A stretch of DNA of 42,716 nt. It comes from Parachlamydiaceae bacterium. Lineage in GTDB: Bacteria > Chlamydiota > Chlamydiia > Chlamydiales > Parachlamydiaceae. Position 1 is the first letter of the stretch, and each line of letters begins with the position of its first letter. This document shows positions 16,616-24,622 of this stretch, piece after piece. The translations under genes and the position numbers were made by a program. Below the pieces are notes generated by a model. That model did not search any database. It saw nothing but the letters and a program-made list of their open reading frames with translations, and was not told the DNA's origin. Where the stretch lies: assembly GCA_025451995.1 (NCBI GenBank), contig JANWJE010000051.1, positions 1 through 42,716 on the forward strand. Direction: 5' to 3'.

Positions 16616-17317
16616 TCAATCTAATTGCCAATCGATGGGGGATTTTCCCAATTGAATGAGGAGTTCATTGATTTTAGAAAAATGGCGGCAGCCAAAAAAA
16701 CCTTGATGGGCTGATAAAGGGGAAGGGTGGGCAGCTGTAAGGATGTGATGGCGCGAGGGTATCCCCTCTTTTTTTACATGGCGGCACTTATCTTGAGCTG
16801 ATTTTCCCCATAAAACAAAAACGACGGGGTCTTCCCTCTCTTCAAGTTTTTGAATGACATGGTCGGTAAAACGCTCCCAGCCTTTCCCATGATGTGAGAG
16901 CGGCTCTCCTTGGCTAACTGTCAATGTGGCATTCAGCAATAAAACCCCTTGCCTCGCCCATGAGAGAAGGGACCCATGCGTTGGAGGGGTTAGCTGCAAA
17001 TCACTTTCTAATTCCTTAAAAATATTTTGCAGTGAAGGGGGAGATTTAATCCCCTTCGGAACACTGAAGCAAAGTCCATGCGCTTGGCCCGGTCCATGGT
17101 AGGGATCTTGCCCCACAATAACGACTTTGACTTGGTTGAACGGTGTTTGAAAAAAAGCATTAAAAATCAAATCTTTTGGTGGAAACGTAATGCCGGCATT
17201 GAAGCTGTATTCTTTCTCGATAAAAGAGACTAATTCCAGCAGATAAGGCTCTTGCAATTCTTTTTCCAATTGCTTTAGCCAGCTAGATTCAAGAATAAAA
17301 GGAATAAATGGTTTCAT
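16616..17317 (-). CDS. ung: Uracil-DNA glycosylase
   Basis: Removes uracil from DNA to start base-excision repair. Family 1 signatures are complete: the water-activating Asp in VGQDPYHGPGQAHGLCFSV, the uracil-binding LLLNATLTV, and the catalytic His loop AAHPSPLSAHQGFFGCRHFS. 233 aa is the usual length. Its start codon overlaps the stop of the upstream pGP6-D-like gene by 4 bp (ATGA), so the two are translationally coupled. Confidence 0.97.
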   Translation of the reverse strand: MKPFIPFILESSWLKQLEKELQEPYLLELVSFIEKEYSFNAGITFPPKDLIFNAFFQTPFNQVKVVIVGQDPYHGPGQAHGLCFSVPKGIKSPPSLQNIFKELESDLQLTPPTHGSLLSWARQGVLLLNATLTVSQGEPLSHHGKGWERFTDHVIQKLEEREDPVVFVLWGKSAQDKCRHVKKEGIPSRHHILTAAHPSPLSAHQGFFGCRHFSKINELLIQLGKSPIDWQLD

Positions 17318-18066
17318 GAATTTTTGACGTAATATTCAATTTTAGAAAGAAGATTTAGAGCCTCTTCTTTTTGGAGCGCACTGAATTTTTTTCTTGAACG
17401 AAGCAATTGTTGATATAACTTTTGCAGACCTAAGATAAAACCAACGTGGATTTTTTCTTGTCTCTTATCTCCGTCTCCCAAAGGGAAATGATCTCGAATG
17501 AGTGCCAGCATTTCACTTTTCGTCTGTCCGTGGTAATTTTTGACGATCTCTTCTTTTTTTTCTAAACTTCCTTCACGGCTTGCTAGGACATAAACTGCTT
17601 GTCTTGGCATCCACTCGATATTTTGACGCAAATGTTTTGGCATGGCTTCGCAAAATTCCCAATATTGCATCAAATTATAAGGAGTCTGCCTGTTTCCATA
17701 AGCGGCAATCATCCATGCGGTAAAGGCCCCATCGCGATAATGTGTTAAAATAGTATGGACTTTTTTGATGCGCTCGCCATGTAACAAAGCTGCTTGATTA
17801 TTGATGGCCTTCACTTCAGATGTAAGGGAGATCAATTGATGTAAATCTTGCTCGATTTCTCGATCTTCGGTTGAATAATTGCGCAGAAGTTCAGCTAATT
17901 GCTCCTTCTCCCTTTCACTCAAATCAGAAATACTGAATAAGCCGGAAAAACTGGTTAATTGCCCGGATGCCGACTGCTTTGCCATCGCCTCCATTTTGGA
18001 AACATTGGCAGGTTTTTTCATCCTTTGATCGAGAATCGAATTCACTTTTGCCATATTAAACCTCAT
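17314..18066 (-). CDS. Chromosomal homologue of chlamydial plasmid protein pGP6-D (CT583-like)
   Basis: 250 aa. The central region has the spacing of the pGP6-D family: LLHGERIKKVHTIL, FTAWMIAAYGNRQTPYNLM, a YWEFCEAMP box, VYVLASREGSLEKKEEIV, and the C-terminal IRDHFPLGDGD. In Chlamydia trachomatis the chromosomal paralogue CT583 sits next to a ParA-like gene (CT582) and thrS (CT581), the same neighbourhood as here. Function is unknown; plasmid relatives are linked to plasmid maintenance and regulation. An alternative start four codons in (18054) has GAGG at better spacing. Coupled to ung by overlap. Confidence 0.85.
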   Translation of the reverse strand: MRFNMAKVNSILDQRMKKPANVSKMEAMAKQSASGQLTSFSGLFSISDLSEREKEQLAELLRNYSTEDREIEQDLHQLISLTSEVKAINNQAALLHGERIKKVHTILTHYRDGAFTAWMIAAYGNRQTPYNLMQYWEFCEAMPKHLRQNIEWMPRQAVYVLASREGSLEKKEEIVKNYHGQTKSEMLALIRDHFPLGDGDKRQEKIHVGFILGLQKLYQQLLRSRKKFSALQKEEALNLLSKIEYYVKNS

Positions 18067-18235
18067 AAACCCTCAATTGGAGGGAAGTCTAATGTAAAGC
18101 GGCTTTACACGTCAAGATTCAAAGGATGCAATTGATTCTTTAAATTTCTTATGCTACAATTTTCTTAAAAAGGTAAAAAGATTATGGAAAATTTCAATAT
18201 TTTTTTATAGATTTTACTGTTCATGGACGTAATAA

Positions 18236-18284
18236 GGTAATTGCAAAACTCCAAAAGATAGCTTTTTGGACTTTTGCGATTACC
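18236..18284. repeat. Imperfect inverted repeat downstream of the Inc-like gene
   Basis: Arms GGTAATTGCAAAACTCCAAA and TTTGGACTTTTGCGATTACC pair with two mismatches around a short A/T-rich loop. It lies 19 bp past the stop of the Inc-like gene. No T-tract follows on the minus strand. It could be a terminator-like element for that gene or the fused ends of a mobile element. A related string, GTCATTGCAAAAGACTC, occurs at about 32364. Confidence 0.5.
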
Positions 18285-18302
18285 TCTAATGAGCCTATCG
18301 AC

Positions 18303-19229
18303 TTAAGCAAATTTCTCATAAAATTCAGCAATTTCTGCTAATTCTTGTTGTGCTTCTTTATGCCTGTTTAAACGGACTAGGATGTCTTTTTCACCCAACT
18401 TGGATCTTTCAGGTAATGTTTCCATAACTTTTATACTCTCATCTATATTCTTAATAGCCAGATCCAGTTTGGTGTACAGAATTGTAGAATTTATTTTATA
18501 AAATTGATACGTGCTAATAAATTCTTCGTTTAAGTCGCCTTTTGAAGCAAAATTCTTTAAATCCTCTTGTTGCTGCTTAAATACACGGTTCAATCTTGAA
18601 ATTCTTGTAAAAGCCTCATACAAGGGCAAAATCAGCCCGCCGGCAATAATATGAGGGACTTGGGTGAATTTAAACTGATCGTTTTCTTCGATGAAGTACC
18701 ATGGTTTTTTGTAACTATCGACTCTATTTTCAATCTTTACCATATTCTTTGTCGAATCCAAATTAGCACTCTGAATGGCTTTAAAAAATACAAATGAAAA
18801 ACAAACAGCAGCCCCTAAGGCCAAAAATTTTACTAAAATTGGAGCTTGGACTAAAAAAACTATCTTTGTTGTAAAATGACATATCTGAACAAAAGATGCA
18901 CAGATATATGTGAGTAGTGCCGTTTTTAAAAATGAAAAGAATTTATAATCTCTTTCGTAATTTTTTTTCGTATTTAATTCGGTAAGAGTTTTATTTAATG
19001 AATTGATGCGACCGCGGAGCGCATCCAAAGTTCCCGATTGCGGAAAATTTAAAGATAAATCCTTTGCTAATTTTTCGATTAGGGTTTTTGTTTGAAAATT
19101 TGGTTCTTTAATTGCGCCGGGTTCAAATGAAATGGTAAATTCTTTGCCATTCATCTGAATGGATTGTTTCACTATGATATTATTCGAACCTGTTATGGCA
19201 AAAGGGTCGGTTATAGTAATCGTTGTCAT
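18303..19229 (-). CDS. Candidate inclusion-membrane (Inc-like) protein
   Basis: 308 aa without a cleavable signal. Residues about 97-152 form a bilobed hydrophobic domain: two closely spaced membrane helices (FFSFLKTALLTYICASFV and FLALGAAVCFSFVFFKAI) with a short basic loop. That is the structural hallmark of chlamydial Inc proteins, which type III secretion inserts into the host vacuole membrane. Flanking regions are cytosolic-type, with a coiled-coil tendency before the helices (LRGRINSLNKTLTELN) and helical repeats after them. It sits between ParA and the pGP6-D-like gene, a position otherwise occupied by nothing in the conserved chlamydial order. Substrate status is inferred from architecture only. 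Confidence 0.75.
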   Translation of the reverse strand: MTTITITDPFAITGSNNIIVKQSIQMNGKEFTISFEPGAIKEPNFQTKTLIEKLAKDLSLNFPQSGTLDALRGRINSLNKTLTELNTKKNYERDYKFFSFLKTALLTYICASFVQICHFTTKIVFLVQAPILVKFLALGAAVCFSFVFFKAIQSANLDSTKNMVKIENRVDSYKKPWYFIEENDQFKFTQVPHIIAGGLILPLYEAFTRISRLNRVFKQQQEDLKNFASKGDLNEEFISTYQFYKINSTILYTKLDLAIKNIDESIKVMETLPERSKLGEKDILVRLNRHKEAQQELAEIAEFYEKFA

Positions 19230-19317
19230 ATAAACCTACTTAATTTTGAATAAGGGATACTATATATTTAAATAATTGATGTCAAGTCACTTGAAATTCG
19301 TTAAGACAGGAAGGAAT

Positions 19318-20073
19318 CTATTTCAAACGTTGCAGGAGTTCTTTAGCAAGCGCTCTATAATCATCTCCGGCGCGGCTATCGGGATCGGTTTGAAAGACCG
19401 GTTTGCCATAAATGGAGGCTTCGGAGACAGAAATGTCCCTTCTCACTTTATTTTGGAAAGCTTTGTTGGGAAAAGTTCTTTCAATGACATCTAAAAAGGC
19501 CTGGTTGCTTTTTCCTCGTGAATTCCAGAAAGAGAGAATCACGCCGAGGATGTTGAAAGGATGGCGCTGGCTGATACTTCCCATAAATTGCCCCAATCGT
19601 TCCAGCCCTTTGACGCTATAGAATTCAGGCGTGGCGCAAATGAGGGCATGTCCCGCTGCGATGAGGGCCGACTCTGTGAGCCAGCATAGGGATGGGGGAG
19701 TGTCGATGATGATGACATCATAAGTGAGAGGTTTGAGGATGTCTTTGAGTTTTTCATGCGAATAGCGATCGGCGGCTAGCGTTCCTGTCACTTCAACTCG
19801 TTCTAACCAAGTGTCTGCGGGGATTAAATCGAGGTTGGGGATTTCTGTTTTTAGAATCACTTCATTGAGCTGGCGTTTTCCTTGAAGAACACTCGCTAAA
19901 CTGTCATTTTCATCAGGGTCAAAACCTAAACCCGTTGTCAGATTGGCTTGAGCATCAAAATCGATCAATAACGTTTTCTTTTTATGAAACATCGACAGAG
20001 CAGCTCCAATATGCAGAGCGGTAGACGTTTTGGCTGTTCCCCCTTTGAAACTACTGATCGCTACTGTGCTCAT
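19318..20073 (-). CDS. parA: ParA-family ATPase (CT582 / pGP5-D-like)
   Basis: 251 aa. It has the deviant Walker A motif FKGGTAKTSTALH, the switch aspartate in LLIDFDAQANLT, and the Walker B VIIIDTPPS. These define ParA/Soj/MinD P-loop ATPases that polymerise or form gradients on DNA during partition. Its position beside thrS and near a pGP6-D-like gene matches CT582 of C. trachomatis, itself related to plasmid pGP5-D. The start overlaps the thrS stop by 4 bp. Whether it partners with the parB at 5312 or acts as a regulator is not decided by the sequence. Confidence 0.93.
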   Translation of the reverse strand: MSTVAISSFKGGTAKTSTALHIGAALSMFHKKKTLLIDFDAQANLTTGLGFDPDENDSLASVLQGKRQLNEVILKTEIPNLDLIPADTWLERVEVTGTLAADRYSHEKLKDILKPLTYDVIIIDTPPSLCWLTESALIAAGHALICATPEFYSVKGLERLGQFMGSISQRHPFNILGVILSFWNSRGKSNQAFLDVIERTFPNKAFQNKVRRDISVSEASIYGKPVFQTDPDSRAGDDYRALAKELLQRLK

Positions 20074-22019
20074 ACTGAAACTTCCTTAGGGGTCTCTTTG
20101 GGGGCATAAGGCGAGGTGAGGGATCGCGATTTTCTCTCTTCTTCAAGCTTGCTGATAAAATCGCCGATTTGAATTTCGCCATGGACCACATTATCTCGAG
20201 TGCGCAAATTGGCTGTTTGATGTTCGACTTCTTGATCGCCGATCGTCAATATATAATTGGCTTGCGCAAGCTGTGCGTTTCGCACTTTTTTGCTCACCGA
20301 TTCTTGAGCACCGTCCACTTCCACATGAAAGTTTGATTGTTTGAAGCGTTTTGCAAGCTGCTGAGCATAGGGTTCGTGCCGATCAGCGACGGTTAAAATC
20401 CGCACTTGAAGAGGACTTAACCACAGGGGGAATTTTCCCGCATAATGCTCGATTAAAATTCCCATAAATCGCTCGATCGATCCAAAAAGGGCCCTATGAA
20501 TCATCACAGGGCGCTTATGCGTCCCGTCTTGAGCCGTGTACTCAAGTCCAAAACGCTCCGGGAGTGCCATATCGAGTTGTACAGTCCCGCATTGCCAGCT
20601 TCGATTTAAGGCATCTCGAATATGAAAGTCGATCTTTGGTCCATAAAAAGCGCCATCCCCTTCGTTGATCCGGTATTCCAAGCCGATTTGATCCAAAGCT
20701 CCTTTTAACCCAAGTGTTGCCACTTCCCATTCCTCATCAGAACCTATGGTATTTTTTTCAGGTTTTGTAGAAAGCTCTAATCTGTAAGATAGGCCAAAGG
20801 TAGAGTAAATCTCATGAGCTAAAGCGATCACAGAGGAAATTTCTTGTTGAATGTCGGTCGGTTTCATAAAAATATGGGCATCATCTTGATGGAAGCTTCT
20901 CACCCTAAAAAGACCAGAAAGCGAGCCGGACGGTTCATAGCGGTGCACCTGTCCAATTTCAGCGATTCTTAAGGGCAGTTCTCGATAGCTGTGAATATGA
21001 CTTCTATAATACAACATGCATCCGGGGCAATTCATAGGCTTAATGGCGAAATCGCGCTCCTCAATTTGCGAGATAAACATATTATGGCGATAGTTATGCC
21101 AATGTCCGGAAATCTCCCACAACTCTTTGGTCATGAGGGTGGGGGTTTTAATTTCGATATAGTCGTTGCGATTTAAGCATTCGCGAATGTAATTGAGCAA
21201 TTCATTCCAGATGATTAAGCCTTTTGGATGGATGAACGGCATTCCCGGAGCTTCTTCTTTGAGTGAAAAAAGATCGAGCTTAGGACCTAAAATTTTATGA
21301 TCTCTTTTTTTCGCCTCTTCAAGTTGGTGAAGATATTCTTTTAATTGCTTCCGATCGGGATAAGAGATCGCATAGACGCGAGTGAGCATTTCATTTTTTG
21401 AGTCTCCCCGCCAATAAGCCCCTGCTGTTTTCATCACTTTAAACGCTTTAATTTTACCCAAATTAAATAAATGGGGACCGCGGCAAAGATCGAAAAATTC
21501 ACCTTGCCTGTATCCTGTGAGTAAGGAATTGTCTTCGAAAGAATGAATCAGCTCACATTTGTATGGGTTGTGAGCGAATAATTGGAGAGCTTCTTTTTTA
21601 GACGAAAGAACTTCTCTTTTTGAAAGGTAATTTTCCGAAATAATTTTTTGAATTTCTTGTTCAATTTTTTCGAAATCGGCGTCCGAGATATGTAAATTAG
21701 CAAAGTCATAATAAAATCCATTTTCAATCGGAGGGCCAATTGTCGGCTGTGCGTCGGGCCATAAACGCAAGATTGCTTGGGCTAAAACATGAGCAGATGT
21801 GTGCCAAAAAATTTCCCTTCCCTGCCGATCTTCGAAGTTCAAAATTTGCACTCTATCCCCATCGTTAAGGGGTTGGGAGAGGTCAACAATTTTATCATTA
21901 ATCGTTACCCCGACAGCTTCGTTTGGCCCTTTTAAATTTAATTTTTCAGCCAAATCCTTGGCTGTGCTGCCCTCGGATAACTCGATCCAATTCTCGTCTT
22001 TTAGATTTAGAATACGCAT
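20070..22019 (-). CDS. thrS: Threonyl-tRNA synthetase
   Basis: Class II synthetase, 649 aa. Domain order: N-terminal TGS domain (residues 1-60), editing domain with HTSAHVLAQAI and a later CRGPH, the catalytic core with class II motifs (MNCPGCMLYYRSHIHSYRELP, FRVRSFHQDDAHIF) and zinc-binding Cys/His/His, then the anticodon-binding domain (VRILTVADRH onward). The extended C-terminus (KSRSLTSPYAPKETPKEVSV) runs into parA. Transcribed divergently from the small gene at 22342. Confidence 0.97.
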   Translation of the reverse strand: MRILNLKDENWIELSEGSTAKDLAEKLNLKGPNEAVGVTINDKIVDLSQPLNDGDRVQILNFEDRQGREIFWHTSAHVLAQAILRLWPDAQPTIGPPIENGFYYDFANLHISDADFEKIEQEIQKIISENYLSKREVLSSKKEALQLFAHNPYKCELIHSFEDNSLLTGYRQGEFFDLCRGPHLFNLGKIKAFKVMKTAGAYWRGDSKNEMLTRVYAISYPDRKQLKEYLHQLEEAKKRDHKILGPKLDLFSLKEEAPGMPFIHPKGLIIWNELLNYIRECLNRNDYIEIKTPTLMTKELWEISGHWHNYRHNMFISQIEERDFAIKPMNCPGCMLYYRSHIHSYRELPLRIAEIGQVHRYEPSGSLSGLFRVRSFHQDDAHIFMKPTDIQQEISSVIALAHEIYSTFGLSYRLELSTKPEKNTIGSDEEWEVATLGLKGALDQIGLEYRINEGDGAFYGPKIDFHIRDALNRSWQCGTVQLDMALPERFGLEYTAQDGTHKRPVMIHRALFGSIERFMGILIEHYAGKFPLWLSPLQVRILTVADRHEPYAQQLAKRFKQSNFHVEVDGAQESVSKKVRNAQLAQANYILTIGDQEVEHQTANLRTRDNVVHGEIQIGDFISKLEEERKSRSLTSPYAPKETPKEVSV

Positions 22020-22149
22020 GCGAAAACTCTCCCTATTCGATGAAGAGAATTAGTCTACTTATCCCCCAAAAAAAAAGAAAGGGAATTGAAAAGGTGGAAG
22101 AACTCGATGAGTATACCGAAACAATTTCAAAATTTGGTTTTTGAGCCCA

Positions 22150-22214
22150 GTGCGTAACCAGGGCGTCTGGTTACGCACCTTCTTTTTTCCCAGTTTTCAG
22201 CTGGAAGCACTATA
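22150..22214. repeat. Dispersed palindromic element, copy 2
   Basis: A perfect 12-bp stem GTGCGTAACCAG / CTGGTTACGCAC with a 5-base loop (22150-22178) is followed by CTTCTTTTTTCCC. The shared end TTTTCAGCTGGAAGCACTATA (22194-22214) follows, with one base different from the copies at 7898 and 35212. The stem-plus-T-tract would also work as a rho-independent terminator on the plus strand, although no plus-strand gene precedes it. It occupies the intergenic space 22020-22341; the remainder of that gap is AT-rich promoter-type sequence. Confidence 0.75.
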
Positions 22215-22276
22215 TATTCAGTAGTTTAACTAAAAAACTATTAATTATTAAAAATCTGTTTTTTTATATTATTATA

Positions 22277-22287
22277 TATAATATAAT
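22277..22287 (+). promoter_or_regulatory. Probable -10 region of the 22342 gene
   Basis: Two overlapping perfect TATAAT hexamers lie in an extremely AT-rich run about 55-65 bp upstream of the ATG at 22342. No good -35 hexamer is visible at 16-18 bp, so this is a tentative assignment. Confidence 0.35.
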
Positions 22288-22341
22288 TAAAATAGAGATG
22301 AGATAAAGTTGCTCTTATTAAATTTTTTTAATAGGTGTAAT

Positions 22342-22743
22342 ATGTTAGTTAAAAAAAGTGTTAAAGAGATATTAAATAATTTAGCGCATGGAAAATCGAT
22401 TGATGTTCCTTTTGATGGTTCAAATATAGTCATCCGCACCTTGGATGAAACATCAAAACTCTCTTTAACAGCTCTGATTTTTGACGGTGGAGATTATATT
22501 CCAAAAAGTGTCAGAAATTGCATCTCTCAAAAATCCCCCTTCTCACACTCTTCCATCCTCACCTTTTTAAGTGTGGATGAAAAAAAGTTCCAAGTAAAAC
22601 TCAACTATTTAGGAATGGCTAAAAATTTAAACGAAGATGATTTTAAAGAACTCTTGGGTGAATTTAGCCTGATCGCTGAAAAATGGCGCATTTACTTGGA
22701 TGAGCATGGCAAAAATGATCTTTTGCACGTTCGGGTGAAGTAA
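22342..22743 (+). CDS. Small acidic protein, possibly CesT-type secretion chaperone-like
   Basis: 133 aa from ATG 22342, preceded by AGGTG. The N-terminal extension in the same frame has no ribosome-binding site. After a short N-terminal helix the chain shows several beta strands (SIDVPFDGSNIVIRTLD, LTALIFDGG, SILTFLSVDEKKFQVKLNYLG) and ends in a long helix (DFKELLGEFSLIAEKWRIYL). Helix-strands-helix in a 130-aa acidic protein resembles class I type III chaperones, which is a structural guess. No clear family recognised. Followed after 57 bp by another small gene and then tRNA-Pro. Confidence 0.7.
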   Translation: MLVKKSVKEILNNLAHGKSIDVPFDGSNIVIRTLDETSKLSLTALIFDGGDYIPKSVRNCISQKSPFSHSSILTFLSVDEKKFQVKLNYLGMAKNLNEDDFKELLGEFSLIAEKWRIYLDEHGKNDLLHVRVK

Positions 22744-22800
22744 AACCCTTCCAATAAAAATTGGTTTTCCTTATCCTGTTAATCTTTTAACGGGAATATC

Positions 22801-23049
22801 ATGGATATTGCAGAAAACAATTTAGTTCGCTTTATCAGCGTAACCAAAAAAAAAGATGGCCTTTTTGCCAACTTTAGAGTTAAAGGAATGAAGGGAGGGG
22901 CGAGCTTCAGCTCTTCAATTTCTGTCGATATCAATCAAGCAAACGTTAATGCCGCTGATCCTCTTGAAAAAATCATCGACGAATGTGGCCGGATCGCCGT
23001 TCGCATGTCAGAAACAAAACTCCAGTTTGAAGGGGTTGTTAACGTTTAA
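22801..23049 (+). CDS. Small conserved-looking protein of unknown function (82 aa)
   Basis: ATG 22801 follows GGGAATATC. The product has two strand-rich halves (LVRFISVTKKKDGLFANFRVKGMKGG is the first) and a C-terminal helix (PLEKIIDECGRIAVRMSE). No signal or membrane segment. It ends only 10 bp before tRNA-Pro, so tRNA and message are probably co-transcribed. It shares orientation with the 133-aa gene, so the two small proteins may act together. Confidence 0.7.
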   Translation: MDIAENNLVRFISVTKKKDGLFANFRVKGMKGGASFSSSISVDINQANVNAADPLEKIIDECGRIAVRMSETKLQFEGVVNV

Positions 23050-23059
23050 TTTTTCTTAT

Positions 23060-23134
23060 CTGGGTGTAGCGCAGCTTGGCTAGCGCACTTGCATGGGGTG
23101 CAAGGGGTCGGAGGTTCGAATCCTCCCACTCAGA
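23060..23134 (+). tRNA. tRNA-Pro (anticodon GGG)
   Basis: Folds as a full cloverleaf. The seven-base acceptor stem CTGGGTG / CACTCAG has one G-U pair and discriminator A. The D arm carries AGC...GCT-type pairing, the anticodon stem is CTTGC/GCAAG with loop ATGGGGT giving anticodon GGG, and the T arm is GGAGG-TTCGAAT-CCTCC. CCA is not encoded. The anticodon arm and variable loop closely resemble bacterial tRNA-Pro(GGG). Reads CCC/CCU codons. Its 3' part is duplicated at 29443. Confidence 0.95.
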
Positions 23135-23142
23135 TTCTTTTT
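23087..23142 (+). repeat. Direct repeat, left copy (att-like, 3' part of tRNA-Pro)
   Basis: Fifty-six bases from the anticodon stem of tRNA-Pro through eight bases past its 3' end match 29443-29498 with a single difference (C23109 versus A29465). Identity covering the 3' part of a tRNA is what site-specific integration at a tRNA gene leaves behind. Confidence 0.85.
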
Positions 23143-23147
23143 CTCTC

Positions 23148-23193
23148 AAGGACTTACGAAGGATTGACCGCTTTTCTTAAGTCCTTATTTTTT
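23148..23193 (+). terminator. Terminator of the tRNA-Pro transcript
   Basis: Nine-bp stem AAGGACTTA (23148-23156) / TAAGTCCTT (23178-23186) followed by ATTTTTTC, 14 bp after the tRNA. The loop is about 21 bases. It ends the small-protein/tRNA transcription unit. Just after it, GGTGGTGGAT occurs twice in tandem (about 23200-23222). Confidence 0.7.
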
Positions 23194-23280
23194 CTCAGGT
23201 GGTGGATAGGTGGTGGATGATGCACAATCATTTGTCCTAAGAAAATTCACCTTGAAAAAGTTCACTAAACAAGGAATGTT

Positions 23281-24585
23281 ATGTCTAACGTTTTCAAGCT
23301 GTTGTGCCTTTTTCTGTTTCCCTTATTTGGATTGAAAGCAGAAATCCTTTTAAATCAATTCCCTGAAAAGGAGCCCTCTCAAAAAATGTTCGCGGTCATT
23401 TATCAAGGATATCTTAAACCAGGCAGAGAAAACGAGTATCAAAAAGCCTGGAGTAAAGTAGCTCAATATTTCATTGAATATCGTGGTGCTATCGGTTCTT
23501 GCTTACATAAAACGTCTGATGATTTATGGGTGGCATATTCTCGTTGGCCCGACAAAGAAACTCGGGATAACTCTTGGCCTGGAGAAAACGCACCTTCCGA
23601 AGAGCTGCCCCTCGAAATTCGCAACGCAGTTCTCACAATCAAAGATTGTTTAGATTCTGATCGGAAAATCCGAGATCTGTGCATGGAAGTGGTTAATGAT
23701 CTTCTTCTCCTACCCAATGATACCGAATCAAGCTTCGTCCTATCTCCAGGGCAAGAAAGAATCATGAACTTGGTTTACGAAGAAGTTGAAATCGCCATTC
23801 AAGAAGGGAATCCACCCTTTGCTGCTATCATTACAGACTCCGAAAATAACATCTTGGCTGCAGCTCATAACCAAGCAAATACAAAGCAACTAGCGATTGC
23901 TCATGCTGAAATCGAAGCGATCCAATTAGCCTGCAAGACTCTCGGGAAGAAAAAACTTGATGGTTGCATTCTCTATGCTAATGCTGAATCTTGCGGAATG
24001 TGTTCAACAGCGATTATTAAATCTGGAATCTCGCAAGTTATTTATGGTGCTCCTCACGAAAAAGGTAGCAATCCAGATGTGCACCTTCTTGAAATAAATA
24101 GAAAAGCAACACCTCAACTAAGAGTCCATGGGGGCTTCATGAGAGAAAAATTTATTGAACAAATTAACCGAGGAAGAAGCCAAACACAAATGCTGCCTAG
24201 CAAAGAAGTAAGCGCTGCCCAACTAGAAACTACGATCAAGGATTTTGGGGATATTTTGCTCAAAGAGTCAAAGATAGGCCAATTTGACGACCGAATCGGA
24301 GCATTTGCAAATCGCGACTTTAAGAAAGGGGAAGTGGTAATAAAATGGAATCTCAAACCCCTTTCTGAAGATGAATATGAAAAACTTCCTCAGTATGAGA
24401 AAGATAATTTTTGTCATCACCGTAATGGTATTCGTTGGCTTTATCCTGACCCAGAACGTCATGTCAACCGATTTAGCCATCCAAATGTTGTACCTGATTT
24501 CGGTAAACAGGCAAATATAGCCTTAAGAGATATCAGGAAATGTGAAGAGCTTTCTATTGCAGACAATACTATTGAAGATTTCTAA
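23281..24585 (+). CDS. Three-domain protein: ABM-like, cytidine/guanine-deaminase-like, SET-like
   Basis: 434 aa. Residues 1-20 look like a Sec signal (NVFKLLCLFLFPLFGLKA). Residues about 36-125 resemble an antibiotic-biosynthesis-monooxygenase (ABM) dimeric barrel (FAVIYQGYLKPGRENEYQ). Residues about 155-290 are a CDA-fold deaminase: PPFAAIITD, zinc ligand and acid in HAEIEAIQLA (208-210), and SCGMC (238-241), where the usual PC.MC proline is Ser. Residues about 334-434 look like a SET methyltransferase core: RIGAFANRDFKKGEVV, RHVNRFSHPNVV, ALRDIRKCEELSIAD; the usual C-terminal Tyr of the SET motif is not obvious. A start at Met36 would give a cytosolic version. First gene in the tRNA-Pro-bounded region. 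Substrates unknown. Confidence 0.8.
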   Translation: MSNVFKLLCLFLFPLFGLKAEILLNQFPEKEPSQKMFAVIYQGYLKPGRENEYQKAWSKVAQYFIEYRGAIGSCLHKTSDDLWVAYSRWPDKETRDNSWPGENAPSEELPLEIRNAVLTIKDCLDSDRKIRDLCMEVVNDLLLLPNDTESSFVLSPGQERIMNLVYEEVEIAIQEGNPPFAAIITDSENNILAAAHNQANTKQLAIAHAEIEAIQLACKTLGKKKLDGCILYANAESCGMCSTAIIKSGISQVIYGAPHEKGSNPDVHLLEINRKATPQLRVHGGFMREKFIEQINRGRSQTQMLPSKEVSAAQLETTIKDFGDILLKESKIGQFDDRIGAFANRDFKKGEVVIKWNLKPLSEDEYEKLPQYEKDNFCHHRNGIRWLYPDPERHVNRFSHPNVVPDFGKQANIALRDIRKCEELSIADNTIEDF

Positions 24586-24622
24586 AAGTCCTGCCTTAGA
24601 AATTTTCATTTGAATATTTAAA

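Noticed and set aside
21923-22144. Plus-strand ORF across the thrS start
   Set aside because: Antisense to thrS, no ribosome-binding site, no recognisable protein feature.
22309-22341. Eleven-residue N-terminal extension of the 133-aa protein
   Set aside because: No ribosome-binding site, whereas AGGTG precedes ATG 22342.
23163-23280. Tandem GGTGGTGGAT as a possible CRISPR or iteron array
   Set aside because: Only two adjacent copies with no spacer pattern.
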